From assembly GCF_963169125.1 (NCBI RefSeq), contig NC_084800.1, positions 147,742,397 to 147,806,396 of the forward strand: a stretch of DNA of 64,000 nt, read 5' to 3'. The translations under genes were made by a program, and so were the position numbers. This DNA is from Humulus lupulus (Eukaryota > Streptophyta > Magnoliopsida > Rosales > Cannabaceae). Positions within the stretch are counted from its first letter, which is position 1, and each line of letters opens with the position of its first letter. The notes beneath the pieces were generated by a model. That model had not been told where the DNA came from. It saw only the letters and a list, made by a program, of their open reading frames with translations, and ran no database searches. This document shows positions 1-11,642 of this stretch, one piece after another.

Positions 1-1088
1 GTAGTCTAGTGCGCTCGGGATTGGTTTCACCACCGTGGTTGGTGGAATTCGGATTCCTGGAAGTTAGTTTTATAACCAGAAACCTATATCCGAGTATTAA
101 TGGAATTCATTATCTTGGTTGTGACTAGGTGATAAGCTAGGGCTCGGGAATGGATCGTGCTCGGGGGTCGTCCTCTCTAATTAAAGCACTTGGAATCAAG
201 GTAAGAAAACTGCACCTGTGTATGTGGATAGGATGGGACTAAGTGTTCCCTATAATCGTATGAATGTCATAAGGTCGTATTATGCCACGGGGACATGTGG
301 TAACGGCCTAAGGGTGCCGAAATCCACACTTGCGCATATGGCGCGGCTCAGACACTGGTATCCGACGACAGCTTATTATTCACTGAGCTCGGTTAAGCTG
401 GTCGGAGTCAGTGAGCATGTCACTGGAGTTGGCCTAAGCGAGCCAAAGGCAGTGAGTTAAACAGAGGGTGCGGCCTATGGGCGTTAACCCTAGTTATTGC
501 TTGATATGTGTTATTGTGGGTTATTGTCTGTCATTTAATGAGTATCTGGAGCTAGATTAATGGTTATTGATCGGTGTGTTGCATTGATTGAACTTTATGG
601 TTTGATGGAACCGAATAGTATTTTGTGGTTATTGGACTATGCTCTGTGAACTGTTAGCTATTAATACTGTTATGATATTATGTTTTCTTACTGGGCTTCG
701 GCTCACGGGTGCAACATGGTGTAGGTAAGACAAGTTGGCCATGGGTTGGGGAGCTCTGGGGGCGAGGTGTACATTGTCAGTTGCTCGGCCACCATGGTCG
801 AGGATTTGTACAGGAACGGGAACCTAAAACGTATGTTTTTCCATTAGAGTGGCTCGATAACTTACTTGTAATCAACAATTTTGTATTTACATTAGTTAAA
901 CCCTAATTTGGGATCCCATGTATTAAACATCCAATTTTAATAAAGTTTAATCGTTTATAACCAAAATTCTTTGAAACCTATTCTGCTTGTGTCATTTGGG
1001 ACACATTTTGAATTAAATGACTTGATTAGAAAGTCTTGCACTATTCCAAACACACGTTGTAACGGTCTTGGTTATCCTGGGCGTTACA
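1..1088 (+). mobile_element. Family-B LTR, 3' part (solo or 3' LTR)
   Basis: The 3' portion of a long chromovirus-type LTR; its start lies before the window. It ends GGCGTTACA, as the complete family-B LTRs do. It shares their blocks: GGTAAGAAAACTGCACC near 200, the GGGCTTCGGCTCACGGGTGC block near 690-710, and the GGATCCCATGT block near 911. The next 17 bases (1089-1105) belong to the interior of element A1, so this LTR is inserted in the A1 integrase region. Its left target duplication is off the window. The short open frames at 218-460 and 709-906 look accidental. Confidence 0.8.
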
Positions 1089-1105
1089 AAGTCTTCCTAA
1101 AGATA

Positions 1106-3346
1106 TGCAACGACCCAAATTCACTAATAAGGCTTAAGGGCCTTGATTAGTGTGCCAGGAGGGCATTATTGGAATAATTGTGATTTAATGAGTTATTATA
1201 TGTTTCATGATGTTTATATGATAATTGATTATATTATGTGGTAATATGATATGTGATATATGCGAGAACCACATTATGATGTGGATAAATCTGCAGCCGG
1301 CGACTTGAGGCGATCCTAGGGCTAGATAGCAGGAAAAGTCACAACGGGGCATTATAATTGACTTTGGACAAGTCAGGGGTATTTTAGGTATCGGGTAGTG
1401 GTTTAGACTATCGGGTGATGAAAATAAATAATTGGATATATATTTGAGGTTAGGATGTCTAGGCGGGATTATTGGGGGATTTTACCGTTTTGGCCTCGGG
1501 GACGCTTCCAGCACCCCGATCTTTGGGATTAGTTTAATAAAATAAGGGTATACTTGGAAGACTTAGGAAAATATTAGACAGAAAATTATAAACCGACCCT
1601 AACTCTCTTTCTCTCTCTCTTTTCTCTTGGCTAAGGAAGAACTTCTGAATTTGAGAGGAAATAGCTGGAATTGAGCTGTGTTTTAGGGAATTGAAGGGAA
1701 TAAATAGGAGGATTAACTCAGGAACTGATCAAGGTCTGAGCTAGTGCTAAGGTAAGTATTGAATTTTCGTTTCTAAGGTTAGGAATTCAAAGAAAATGGC
1801 TGAATATTAAATATCTGTGGTTTTTGGAATTTAAGGTGGGATTGAGGCTTGAAACTTTGAAGATAGGTCAGGGGACTCTTGGAGAATCGATTCTACAGCT
1901 GAGGTAAGGTTTAATTCAAAGTTTGATGGTTGAATTTGAGAGTTTTCATGGCTGGTTTTGGGTTCTATGGGTTTGAAATTTCAGAAATTGGAATTGAGAT
2001 TTTAGGGAGTCTTAGGCTGGATTTCTAGTTGGATTACGTTGCTTTAATCATTCTAATGTTGTTAATATTAATTGGTTTTTGGTTTGGGGGCTTTGGGATA
2101 GCTTTAGGTGAGGTTTGGAGATTGAAAATGGTTTTTTTTTCTAGGTTCGAAGGGTCGGGCCGCGGCATGGTTCTTGGTGAGCCGCGGCCCTTCAAGGGTG
2201 TCGCATGCTGAGGAAGAAGGGCGGGCCGCGGCATGGCCCAAGCAATGCCGCGGCCCTTACCTGTTTTTGAGCCTTTGGGGGTTTTGTTTGGGGGCCATGC
2301 CGCGGCATGGGTGGCCTATGCCGCGGCGCTTAAGGGATTTTGGGATTTTGAGATTTTAGGCTTGGAAATTTAACCTAAGGTGCTCGGGGTTAAGTCTTTT
2401 ACTATATTTGGTGAAGTTCAATGTTCCGAGTACTAGAACTTGGCTTGGGAGCTCATTTAAGGTTGTTAATGGTGTCTTCCCTCATGGTTGTGACTAGGTA
2501 ACTAGCTAGGACTCAAGGATCGGATCGCGCTCAAGGAGTGACGCCCATAGCTAATTCATCTGAAAGCTAAAGGTAAGAAAACTGCACCCGGTTGTATGTT
2601 TGTGATGGGATTAAGTGCTCCCGAGAATTGTATCGTGTCAATGATGGTATTACGCCATGGGACATGTAAAAGCGGCCTAAGAGTGCCGTACATGATATTA
2701 GCGCACAGAGCGCAGGTTGGCCACTGGTACCCAAAGACAACGAGATAACAGAGGGGGTAGCCTGAGGGCGCCAACCCTAGTTATCATTTGTAAACTGTAA
2801 ATGACATGAGTTGATATGCTTATTAATTGAAATACCTGATTATACCAATTGATGACATGGTTGAGATTATGTAATGTGATGTGAGATATTGAATTGTTGC
2901 TAATTGCTTATGCTTTGTTGTTGTTGTGTTTTCTTGCTGGGCCTTGGCTCACGGGTGCTACGTGGTGTAGGTAAAAGCAAGGGCAAGCTGGACCAAGCCT
3001 GAGGTGGAGAGCTCCGAGGTGAAATGTACATAGCCAGCTATTCGATCGCCATGGTCGAGGAGTGAGTCAGGACAGGGATTACCTAACTGCTCGTTTTGCC
3101 TTAGTAGGGCTGGTTTATGTATTTGAACCTTGTAACTTTTGTAAACGGCCTTTAAACTAATATTTTTGGGATCCCGTGCTAGTGAACAATGTTTCTTAAT
3201 GAAAATGTAGCTTTTGAGACCAAAATATCTTAAACCCTAGTTCCTTTACAGTCTCGTAGACACGCTTTCAACTAATAGACTTGACTAGCAAGTCTGGCAC
3301 TTTACAAACACACAGTGTAACGGTCTTGGCTATCCAGGGCGTTACA
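1106..3346 (+). mobile_element. S1: solo family-B LTR with TSD AGATA
   Basis: A complete 2.24-kb LTR from TGCAACGACCC to GGGCGTTACA, with no interior or partner LTR. Both sides carry the 5-bp duplication AGATA (1101-1105 and 3347-3351), so it is a solo LTR left by LTR-LTR recombination. Removing it with one duplication restores continuous A1 integrase sequence. Inside are six CCGCGG-centred motifs (2156-2330), a CT-rich stretch near 1608-1625, four AGGTAAG-like motifs (1750, 1902, 2571, 2969), and the conserved block around 2940-3010. Open frames here are short and unsupported. Confidence 0.93.
2156..2330. repeat. Cluster of CCGCGG-centred palindromes in LTR S1
   Basis: Six CCGCGG cores lie within 175 bp, several in longer palindromes such as CATGCCGCGGCATG (2296-2309). 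The surrounding LTR is much more AT-rich. The same kind of cluster occurs at the equivalent place in S2 (about 10455-10560), S3 (14325-14485, reverse) and both N1 LTRs (about 32066-32150 and 38794-38876), although the sequence between cores differs. Confidence 0.75.
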
Positions 3347-3351
3347 AGATA

Positions 3352-3798
3352 TCTCCTATGAAAGGTATGAAGCGGTTTGGGAAGAAAGGCAACCTTAGTC
3401 TCAGGTTTATAGGTCATTTTGAGATATTGGAAAAAGTGGGAACATTTGCATATAGATTAGCCCTACCGCCAGCATTAGCAGACAGCCACAATGTGTTCCA
3501 CATCTCGATGCTGCGAAGATATGTGTCAGACCCATCTCACGTCCTCATGTATGATACGATAGCACTCCAGAAAGACTTGAGTTATGAGGAATGGCGAGTT
3601 AGCATCCTAGATAGAGGAGTAAAAGAATTACAGTCCAAGAGTTTTCCGATAGTCAAAGTCCTATGGAGTAATAGTTCTGAACGGGAGGCAACGTGGGAGT
3701 TGGACAAGGACTTGCAAGCTCGGTATCCAGAATTGTTCGGTAAGTATATTTCGGGGACAAAATTCTTTGTAGTAAGGGAGAATTGTAGAATCCCATAA
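3352..3798 (+). pseudogene. A1 integrase C-terminus plus chromodomain (3' end of pol)
   Basis: End of a chromovirus pol polyprotein, read from inside the gene (the ATG at 3358 is not the true start). The first part has the integrase C-terminal pattern ending in SHNVFHISMLRRY. Next comes a chromodomain-like tail with LSYEE, ILDRGVKEL, FPIVKVLW and EREATWE, ending YPELFGKY. In chromoviruses this domain binds modified histones and guides insertion. About 145 codons are open. The stop lies 15 bases inside the LTR. The matching part of M1 (29706-30136, minus) is close in sequence but has an added TAG. Confidence 0.85.
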
Positions 3799-5603
3799 TG
3801 TTTACTTAGTTAGCTAGATAGTTAGTAGTAGTTATTGTATTTTAGATTTAGTGGATTTTGGTTCAAACCAAGACTTAATTGGAAACTCATAACAACAATT
3901 ATGGATTTCATAAGTTTAACCTATAGTCTAAGACTATTAATTATAACATAACATAATGTTTGATTAATATTGCTGGTTGTAAATATATTATTTATTATAA
4001 CCTAAGGTTTAGATAGAGCCAATAAGAACATGACACTTGTCATAAGGTATTATGACTCAGTCAAAGCAGTTATTCCTTTAAAATTTTGCTGAAAAAGTGG
4101 AATTACATGTTTAAAATATTCACGTATGCCGATATATCGCAGAATGGGAGTCGATATATCGTTTGACAGAGGATATGGAAAACACGTTGACGTTGCACGA
4201 ACGTACGAACAGAGGCTTGGGACTAGGGCAGAGCCGATATATCGCCATATAGGGGCGATATATCGCCCTTTGTGGGTTAATTTTTAATTTCTTTGTTTTT
4301 TTTAATTTAAAAATAAACCTAACTACTTAGACCTACCTTTGAACGTTTTGACCAAGTCTTATGCCTCTAATTGACGAGTATTCAAATATTTTTCAATTAT
4401 ATTCATTATTTTTATTCAAATAAAAAAGGGGTTAGTTTCATTCCTTACCTCTATAAATTGGACCTAGTACCCAGCCCTTCCTCTCATTCTTCAAGCTGTG
4501 ATCAGAGACTCCAAGGTGCTAGTGCTACCATAGAGTGATAAACACTTGGGTTGGGAAAAAGCTTTGTCATTCTTAAGCTTTATAAAATACTTGGGAAGTG
4601 AGGTTCAGTGTATTTCGATATTGAAGTTAAACCAATCTATAAGATCAACTAAGGTATTTCTATTCTCTAAGTCTCGCTCTTTAAACTACTTTAGTTTTTA
4701 TTTAGTTCCTTTTATTCACATCCTAACTTTTGATATTGGTTTTGTTTAGGTTCTTCAAACTTAAAGATCTTTCTTGGTAAGTTTCTTCTTGAAGGTTTAA
4801 TTCCACATTTATTCTTTAGTCTTTAGAAATACTAACCATTTTTATTGTTGGTTTTAGGAGTGTTCCAAATCCCGCATTTGTTCTATAATATCCCGATTTT
4901 GGTAAGGAAAATATGATAGAACTTTATATGTTTGTATGATATGTTATATTATCTAATGTTATGTTATCTTATGTTTTGTAATGTTTACATTATAGTATGT
5001 TTATAGACCTTGGGCATATGACTTGTTTGGCTAGCAAGCCCGAATAATTTATGGGCATATGACTTGCTTGGCTAGCAAGCCCCACAAATCTATTGGGCAT
5101 ATGACTTACCTAGTTAACAAGCCCCAAGTAGTATAATAGCCATTGTAGTATTGTATGACATATGATTTTAGTATATGTGTTTATGATATAATTTATGTAT
5201 ATGTTTTATGTTGTTAGTAGTTTTTCCATGCTGGGCATTAGGCTCACTCTTTTACTTTTAGTGTAATGCAGGAAAATAGATACAAAGGCGGAAGGATTCT
5301 TTGAAGCTTGGCATGTGTGATGAGGTGAATGGAGTGGATGGGCTGCGTGTTGATACAAGGACGACGTTATTTTCTTTAGTCTCTTTAAATTACGATTTTA
5401 TGTATTTTCCGCGTTTAGCTTTGTAAACAATTTCACTTAAAGTTATGTTTTATTTTAAAATAATGAGCTCATTTATGTATTACAAATATTATTTTAAAAT
5501 TTCAATAAAGTTATAAATATTTCTCATGTATGTTCTCTTCAAAGTAGTATTTATGTCTAGTAGTTTTAATGGTCTAAGTCTTAGAAATAGTTGGGTCATT
5601 ACA
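3784..5603 (+). mobile_element. A1 3' LTR (family A)
   Basis: LTR of about 1.82 kb from TGTAGAATCCC to GGGTCATTACA, directly after a purine-rich tract that includes AGTAAGGGAGAAT. It matches the M1 LTR in reverse (27718-29665). It holds four copies of a GATATATCGC palindrome (4128-4267), a repeated block with GGGCATATGACTTG (three copies, about 5010-5115), and GTAAG motifs near 4777 and 4902. The frame at 4546-4749 is not convincing. Confidence 0.88.
4128..4267. repeat. GATATATCGC palindrome array in family-A LTR
   Basis: Four palindromes lie within 140 bp: GCCGATATATCGC (4128-4140), TCGATATATCG (4151-4161), GCCGATATATCGCC (4233-4246) and GGCGATATATCGCC (4254-4267). The last is a perfect 14-bp palindrome. 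The M1 LTR has five related copies (29068-29226), so the array is a family trait. Confidence 0.8.
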
Positions 5604-7006
5604 AAAACCCCAAGAAAATCACACTGATAATCAGATGAACATTAACATCTATTTCATAGTCTATAACAACAACTCGTTCATGCAGATTTTCCAAACAATA
5701 TACGTCTTATTCCATGTAGATGGATGTCATATCTTCACAATGGCCCTACCACTATGGTAGATGTCGCATCCTTGTTATGGCGCCGCTACTACGGCATACA
5801 TTATACATGTAATGTCGATAACGACCTCCCGACCGAGTGATCAATACAAACAAGTATTACAGTATAGATTCAAACAAATCAGCCATTCAACTATAAATGG
5901 ATTCATGACACTATCATTCGTGTGCCCTATAATTGGGGCACACGCCAAGGAGGTTCAGAGGAACACCTCAACGCCTCAGAGTTCATGCGAACCACAGTGC
6001 TCCAAGAACAGCGTCGCGGCTCAACCCCGACAACCCAGATACTCTTTGATTCTAGAAATTGTAAACAGACCAAAAATCCACCAAAACCCACTCTCAACCC
6101 AATTTTGACCATCAAAACAACACCAGCAACATGGAAACACAAAATACAACAATAAAACCTTATAAAACATAACCAAGCTCAAACCCCAAGGATTTCATCA
6201 AAACACCAAAACAAAACTAAAAGCATTGAAAACTGAGATTACCTCCTAGAATTTGAGGTCCTCACTGGATTCCAAAAGCTTGGCAGCTTATAATCCTCAA
6301 GAACGGACTTCCAATTACACTAAGGGTTGCTTCTAAGATCAATTCTACAAAAAAATTCCTCTTGGGGCAAAGTAGAGTGAGAGAGAGAGCAAGAGGGAGA
6401 AAACATGAGTGTGAGACTTGCTTCAGACTTTTGCCAAGTCTGAGTTATTCCCTTCGCAAAAGACAATAATGCCATTACCTTGAAATCCTTCCCTCTAGGC
6501 CCACCACTTTCCTGCTAAACATCAAGTTCCATTTAAATTTCCCAATTAATCCCACTAACCTTCCAAACACTAATATTTTTCCCTCAATTATAACTCATAC
6601 TCCAATACCCCTAGTAATTCACCAAATTTCTAAAATACCCCTAGGCTCACCCCAAGCCGGGTATTAATCCTTGACATGACTTTTCTGCCAAATTGCTCAC
6701 TAGGATCGCCTTGTGCCACACATCTCAAATACATCAACATAATAATTTGGTCTCACTCACAAAGCATATATAATTACAAATATATCCTAAACAAGTGAAA
6801 ATTATGAAAATGTCATTTTTAATAGAGACAGGCCTATAAGCACACTTAATACATTTAAACACACATAAGCAGTCATATCATAATATAACTCATCAAATTC
6901 ACATATTTAATCACAATTAACTCATACTAACACATAAACATCCATTTATGCCCTACTAACACACTAATCATGGCACTAAGCCTTATTAGCAAATTTGGGA
7001 CGTTAC
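5604..7006 (-). mobile_element. E1-type LTR, truncated, minus strand
   Basis: On the minus strand this begins TGTAACGTCCC (7006) and runs to 5604, where A1 is inserted. It resembles LTR 61868-63588: both share a block with ATGGCCCTACCACTATGG (5741-5758) and the TACACATGTAATGTCG block near 5801-5817. It is therefore probably the 3' LTR of E1. A CT-rich tract and promoter-like AT-rich sequence are present. The frames at 5761-6155 are overlapping and unsupported. Confidence 0.75.
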
Positions 7007-7262
7007 AGAGCATACACATGCCACAACAATGCTAATAAGCATTTCTTCTATATTCACCTAGTAGTCAAGGGCCAGGTCCTAACAATGTATTTCATACTCC
7101 ATATTCTAGAATGTAGACAAAGCATATAGCTCACTTAAATAGTTAAACACGTATTCAACACATTAGTTACCAAATCGTGAGTCGAGCTTGTCTTTAGTAG
7201 CGAGTGTACATGTTCGGTCGATCTTCAAGAACCATAAAGCCTTTGCAGCTCTGATACCAAGA
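7007..7262 (-). mobile_element. Primer-binding site and 5' leader remnant
   Basis: Read on the minus strand, the LTR at 7263 onward ends GGCGTTACA and is followed by CTTGGTATCAGAGC (plus 7247-7261), the initiator-Met-tRNA-type primer site of many plant retrotransposons. About 240 bases of non-coding leader follow and then stop at the next LTR (7006). The leader resembles that at 61509-61849. An LTR, a short interior and a second LTR in a row suggest an internally deleted or tandem element. Confidence 0.75.
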
Positions 7263-8870
7263 TGTAACGCCTTACTAATCCAAGATCATTGCACTATGTA
7301 TGTAAAATAGAGCTTAACTAGTTAAGCAAGTCATTTGGATTCAAAAGTGTAATAAAAATTAATTAAGGGTTCAGGTGATAATTTTTTTTTAAAAAGATGT
7401 AAAATTTTCAATAGAACAATAAATATTTACAAGGTAACCAAAAAAGAGTTGATTAAAATTTAATTACAAACCAAGTTTACAAAATAGTCGACCTAAGCGA
7501 CAAAATTGGACTCATATCCTCAGTCCACTTGACTGTGGTGGCCAAGCAGACCAAGCATGTAAGCACCGCCCCAAAGCCTTCCAACTCATGGCTAGTTGAA
7601 CTTTACTTTGCCCTTACCTGCACCATAGAGCACCCGTGAGCCAAGGCCCAACAAGAAAACTCAACATAACATAATAACTAACAATTAAACATGAATAGCT
7701 CAAACATACTTCAACAACTAATAAAGAACTAATTTTAGTTCATAAATAGTGTACATGGCCAGTGCCAAGCGAAGTGCTTGTCCCAGCACCAAGCATATGG
7801 CCATATGTCGAGCGAGTGTGTACAACACTCCATAATGGTCCTACGCCATCACGACCTACATTTCACATGTATTGTAGAATACAACCCATTTCGATTAGCC
7901 ATGTTCATACATAATGAAATCAATGCAATAAACATAGATACAATTCAGGGTACAAAATCCTAAATCATCAACATGGAGGCTTGCACCTTGTTCTATGTTC
8001 AAGTGAAAGTTTTCTTACTTGAATTCCAATAAGCTGTAGGTACCGGCCCAAGTGAGACCCTCGTCAAGCGCTTGGAAATAACCCTAAGTCACAATTGGAA
8101 ATAGACCCCTGAAAATTTTGCCGAAATGGCCAAGCCTGCGAAAACCACACGCCGATTGACTGGGTGCCCAAGGCTGGTCGGCCAACCAAGTCAAAGGGAA
8201 AAAAAATTATGTGTTTTTAGAATTTCGAACCTGTCTCATTCCGACCCCAACTTGAACCAAACTCAATAATTGTGCCCCAAAACATTTATACAAGTTACTA
8301 CACCTTTAATAACAACAGTTAGACCTACAAATTCAGGTTCCAACTGTAGTATAAGAGGATTTAGGTCAGAAACCTCATTTGTCTTAAACTTAAAAACTTA
8401 AACCATTTTCTTATTTCCCATTGAAATTTCAAGCCTAAATAAGTAGCATAATTGTTTACTACTCCCAATTTACTCATCCCAACCTCCTAAGACAAATAAT
8501 TTTTTAAATTCAACAAAAAGGCCCCCAAGAACACATGAAGAACACACAAGAACTAGAGAAGGATACTTACCCCTTTTCTAAAATTGTAATTTCCAAGTGT
8601 AGTGATGATTAGGATAACCTCTAATTCCTTCTTTGATGCTCAAACTCCTTCTAAGATCCTCGAATAACTTCAGTGATTAATAACCAAGCTTTTCCCTTAG
8701 TGTTAAAGCTCGAGAACTTTCAAGATACTCAAAGAAAGATGAGAAGTGTTTTGACCGTACAAGGAAACTCCCTACTAGTAAGGGTATTATGGTAATCTGG
8801 CTTGGATTAGAGTATTATTGTAAATTATATGTTTTTATGTGTTTAATTATATGAGCCATGATATGCATGA
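7263..8870 (-). mobile_element. Family-B-related LTR, minus strand, 5' end unclear
   Basis: The minus-strand LTR ends at 7263 (plus strand TGTAACGCC). It has the reverse of the conserved block with GCACCCGTGAGCCAAGGCCC (7629-7648) next to a donor-like CTTACCTGC (7614-7622). It is related to the LTR at 61868 but clearly diverged, so it may belong to another subfamily. The 5' boundary is not visible; homology fades between 8775 and 8870. No supported coding frame. Confidence 0.6.
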
Positions 8871-8879
8871 ATTATGGTG

Positions 8880-9229
8880 TATGTTTATTTTATGTTTTCT
8901 GCCAAGCAGTCCACATATATGTTTCTTAACGTATCGGGGGGTCAAATAGTGATAATAGTGATGATATGGGGTCAAAGTATAAATTCTGGTACGCAGCTAT
9001 CCATTCAAACAAACTTTAGATCCTTACATTACTTCAACAAAGGGTATGGTAGTCCCTGAAGATACTTCGAGTAAAGGCCGATATGTTTTACCAGTCCCAC
9101 GTAACTACTAACCTCTAAAAATTTCCTTTGGCCAATTCCTTACTACTTCTTTCTTAACTAAATCATGCACGATCCCATCACTTCCCATAATGTGACCTTG
9201 AATATCTCCTGGAGAAATTGGAACTTATC
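8880..9229 (-). pseudogene. E1 reverse transcriptase end / RNase H start, remnant
   Basis: Minus-strand translation with several frame changes matches the end of a Ty3/gypsy RT and the start of RNase H. KFQFLQEIF is followed by GHIMGSDGIVHDLVKKE and VVRNWP, as in the usual FLGHVIS..GI..DP.K.EAV.NWP segment. Further on, DLKFVW..SC and IITI..PDT correspond to the RNase H entry region. Many stops. RT sequence upstream of this continues beyond solo LTR S2, at 11643 onward. Call rests on short motifs. Confidence 0.6.
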
Positions 9230-11642
9230 TGTAGCGACCTAAATTTGTTAATAAGGCTTGGGGCACTGATTAGCAAGCCTGGAGGGCAATAATTTCTATA
9301 TTGTATTAATATGTGAATTTAACGAATATGTGATTAGAAATGCATGTTTAGGTGAATTAAATATGTATGTGGGCCCTATTTGATTATTAGGGGCATATTT
9401 GTAATTTTAGCCCGCTGAGGGTATAAATGTTATATTTATGTGTATTGTGATTGATACCATGTGTGGGTGGTGATATGATCGCGGTGCACGATCTGAGACG
9501 GTCCTAGGGAGCTGTTTAGCTAGAAAGTCACAACGGGGTCAAATACCCGGCTCGGGAGGAGCTTAGGGGAATTTTGGGAATATTATAATGTGTTCGGGAA
9601 TTACTGAGTAGTGGTTAGTAATTTAGTAATGGTTTAGTCGTGTCAAGATTAAATGGGGATTTTTAGGTATACTCGAAGATTTAGCGGGATATGTCAAAAG
9701 ACTAAATCGCCCTTGGTGGCATGTGAAGACTTAGGTTAACTTAGGGGGCAATTGGGTCATTTGGCAGCTAGGTGCACTTAGTTAAGGGGCTGGGAGATAC
9801 TAGAATACTTTGGCGAAAACAGAAGAAGGAAAAAGGGAAACAATTTGCTCTTTTTCTCTCCCACTCGATGCTCTCCCTCTCCCTCTCTAATGTGGCTGAA
9901 TTTGAAGGATTTTAGACCATTGATCAAGGGATTCAAGGCTAGGAATTGGGAGATTGACCTAGGCTCAAAGGTAAGTTTCAATCAGTTTCTTGATTGAATT
10001 CTGCTGAGAAATGTTAAGGTTAAGAGTTGATATATGTTTTTGCTTGGTGGATTCTTGGGATGAAGCTTGGCTAGGTTCAGCTTGGCTAGGTTCAGCTTGA
10101 GAATCAAGGGAAATCAAGCTTGGAGTTGGATTTAAAAGAAGCTCAGAGTCGAATTTCAGTTTGAGGTAAGAATTTCGTGCATATTTGAGGTTGATTTCTG
10201 GTTTGGTTTAAGATTTCTGAAGGGAGGTTTAAGTTTTGTATGTTCTAGATTAAGTTTTATGGAGATTTTAACTAATTTGTGAATCATGGGTTTGAATGTA
10301 TGTTTGGGTTTGTTATTGATGTTTTTGGGTTGCCATATGGTCTATTTGGGGTTTTCGAATGAATTTGGGATTTAGGTATGTCTTGGTAATGATTTGGAAG
10401 TGTTTTGGCTCAGGAAAATGTTCGGGAAAAACCTAGATTTCTGGGTTCGCGTATGGGCGCCGCGGCCCTGTTCTTCCATGACGCTGCGCTAGGATACATC
10501 AGGGAAGGGCACCATTCTGGGCACCGCGGCCCCTATAGGGGAGTGCCACAGCGCTAGGCCATTTCTGGGTAGGGGAAATTTTCAGGTTTTAGGCTTTTGC
10601 CCAGGGGGCTTGGGGGAGGCTTCCACTACCTTGTGGGGGGAAACGGGAGGTCCCGAGAGCATGGGATTGGTTCCGGGGGATGATTATAAACTTATTAGTA
10701 ATGAGAGTGCTATGTATGTGTTGTGACTAGGTTTTTAGTGAGGCTCGGGTTAGAGGACTGTTCTCGTGATCGCGAACCTTGGGAAGCTCGGGACACAGGT
10801 AAGGAAACATGTGTTCCCACAGAGCTTGTATGCAGGGCAGGGCCCTATATGATTGTGTTGCAGGGGGTAGCCCTTTGATTGAGTTTATTCATGTTTTGTA
10901 TTTTCTTTATTATGCTATGTGTACATATGTGTGAATGTTCGGCAAGAGCTGGGAATAGCGCAGGCCGAGGTCGGCAAGGCCGGGAACAACAAGGGACCAA
11001 GAACTGCGTTAAGCACGTGGAGTGCAAGGCCGAGTGCGGCAAGGGGCCGGGAGCAGCGTTTAGCACGCGGAGTGCGAGTTGCCATGGCGAGAACCTAAAG
11101 GATACCTAGGATATCCTTATGGTATGGACCACAAACCTAGGGCCTGATAAAGCACCTGGGACGGCATGGCCATATGTGTATAGCCTATTGATGGCCTGTT
11201 TATATGCTAAGTGTTTGATATGCATATGTTATCCTCTTGTGAGGGTTTTCTTGCTGGGCTTCAGCTCACGGGTGCTCTGTGGTGCAGGTAAGGGCAAGGG
11301 GAAAGTCAACCAACCATGAGTACGGAGAGTGTGAAGCGGCGCGTACATGTTCGGCCTGCCCGGCTGCCTCGGCCAGGGGTATTTTGGGAGATGAATGTAC
11401 TGAACCTCGATTTTTTTGTTTAGCCGACTCTGATTATATTTTTGAGTTGTAAATATTTCAAAACAGTATTTTGGGATCCCAAATGTTAAACGCTTTATGA
11501 TTTTCAGTAAATGGGATTATTTTCAAAGTTTATAACTCAGGTTTTTGGTTTAATCACACTTTTGCCTTAAAACCTCGATTAGCGAGTTAATTGCATGTCT
11601 TAAACACACTTAGTAATGACTCTAATGTAGTAAGGCATTACA
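9230..11642 (+). mobile_element. S2: solo family-B LTR with TSD TTATC
   Basis: A 2.41-kb LTR from TGTAGCGACC to GGCATTACA, flanked by TTATC at 9225-9229 and 11643-11647. There is no interior or second LTR, so it is solo. The flanks are two pieces of one RT sequence on the minus strand. It carries four AGGTAAG-type motifs (9969, 10164, 10797, 11286), CCGCGG-type motifs (10455-10560), and the GGGCTTCAGCTCACGGGTGC block near 11257-11276. Open frames such as 10879-11109 fall in the GC-rich part and lack support. Confidence 0.93.

Larger units (their letters stand above)
1089..5603 (+). mobile_element. A1: 3' part of a Ty3/gypsy chromovirus, interrupted
   Basis: Plus-strand chromovirus of the same family as M1. 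Visible parts are 17 bp of integrase coding sequence (1089-1105), the inserted solo LTR S1, the integrase C-terminus with chromodomain (3352-3798), a polypurine tract near 3764-3783, and a 3' LTR (3784-5603). The rest lies left of the window. It ends inside the minus-strand LTR of E1, which resumes at 5604; the right target duplication should be AAAAC (5604-5608), but its partner is outside the window. The left junction with LTR 1-1088 is inferred from the match to the equivalent M1 sequence near 30100-30125. Confidence 0.8.
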
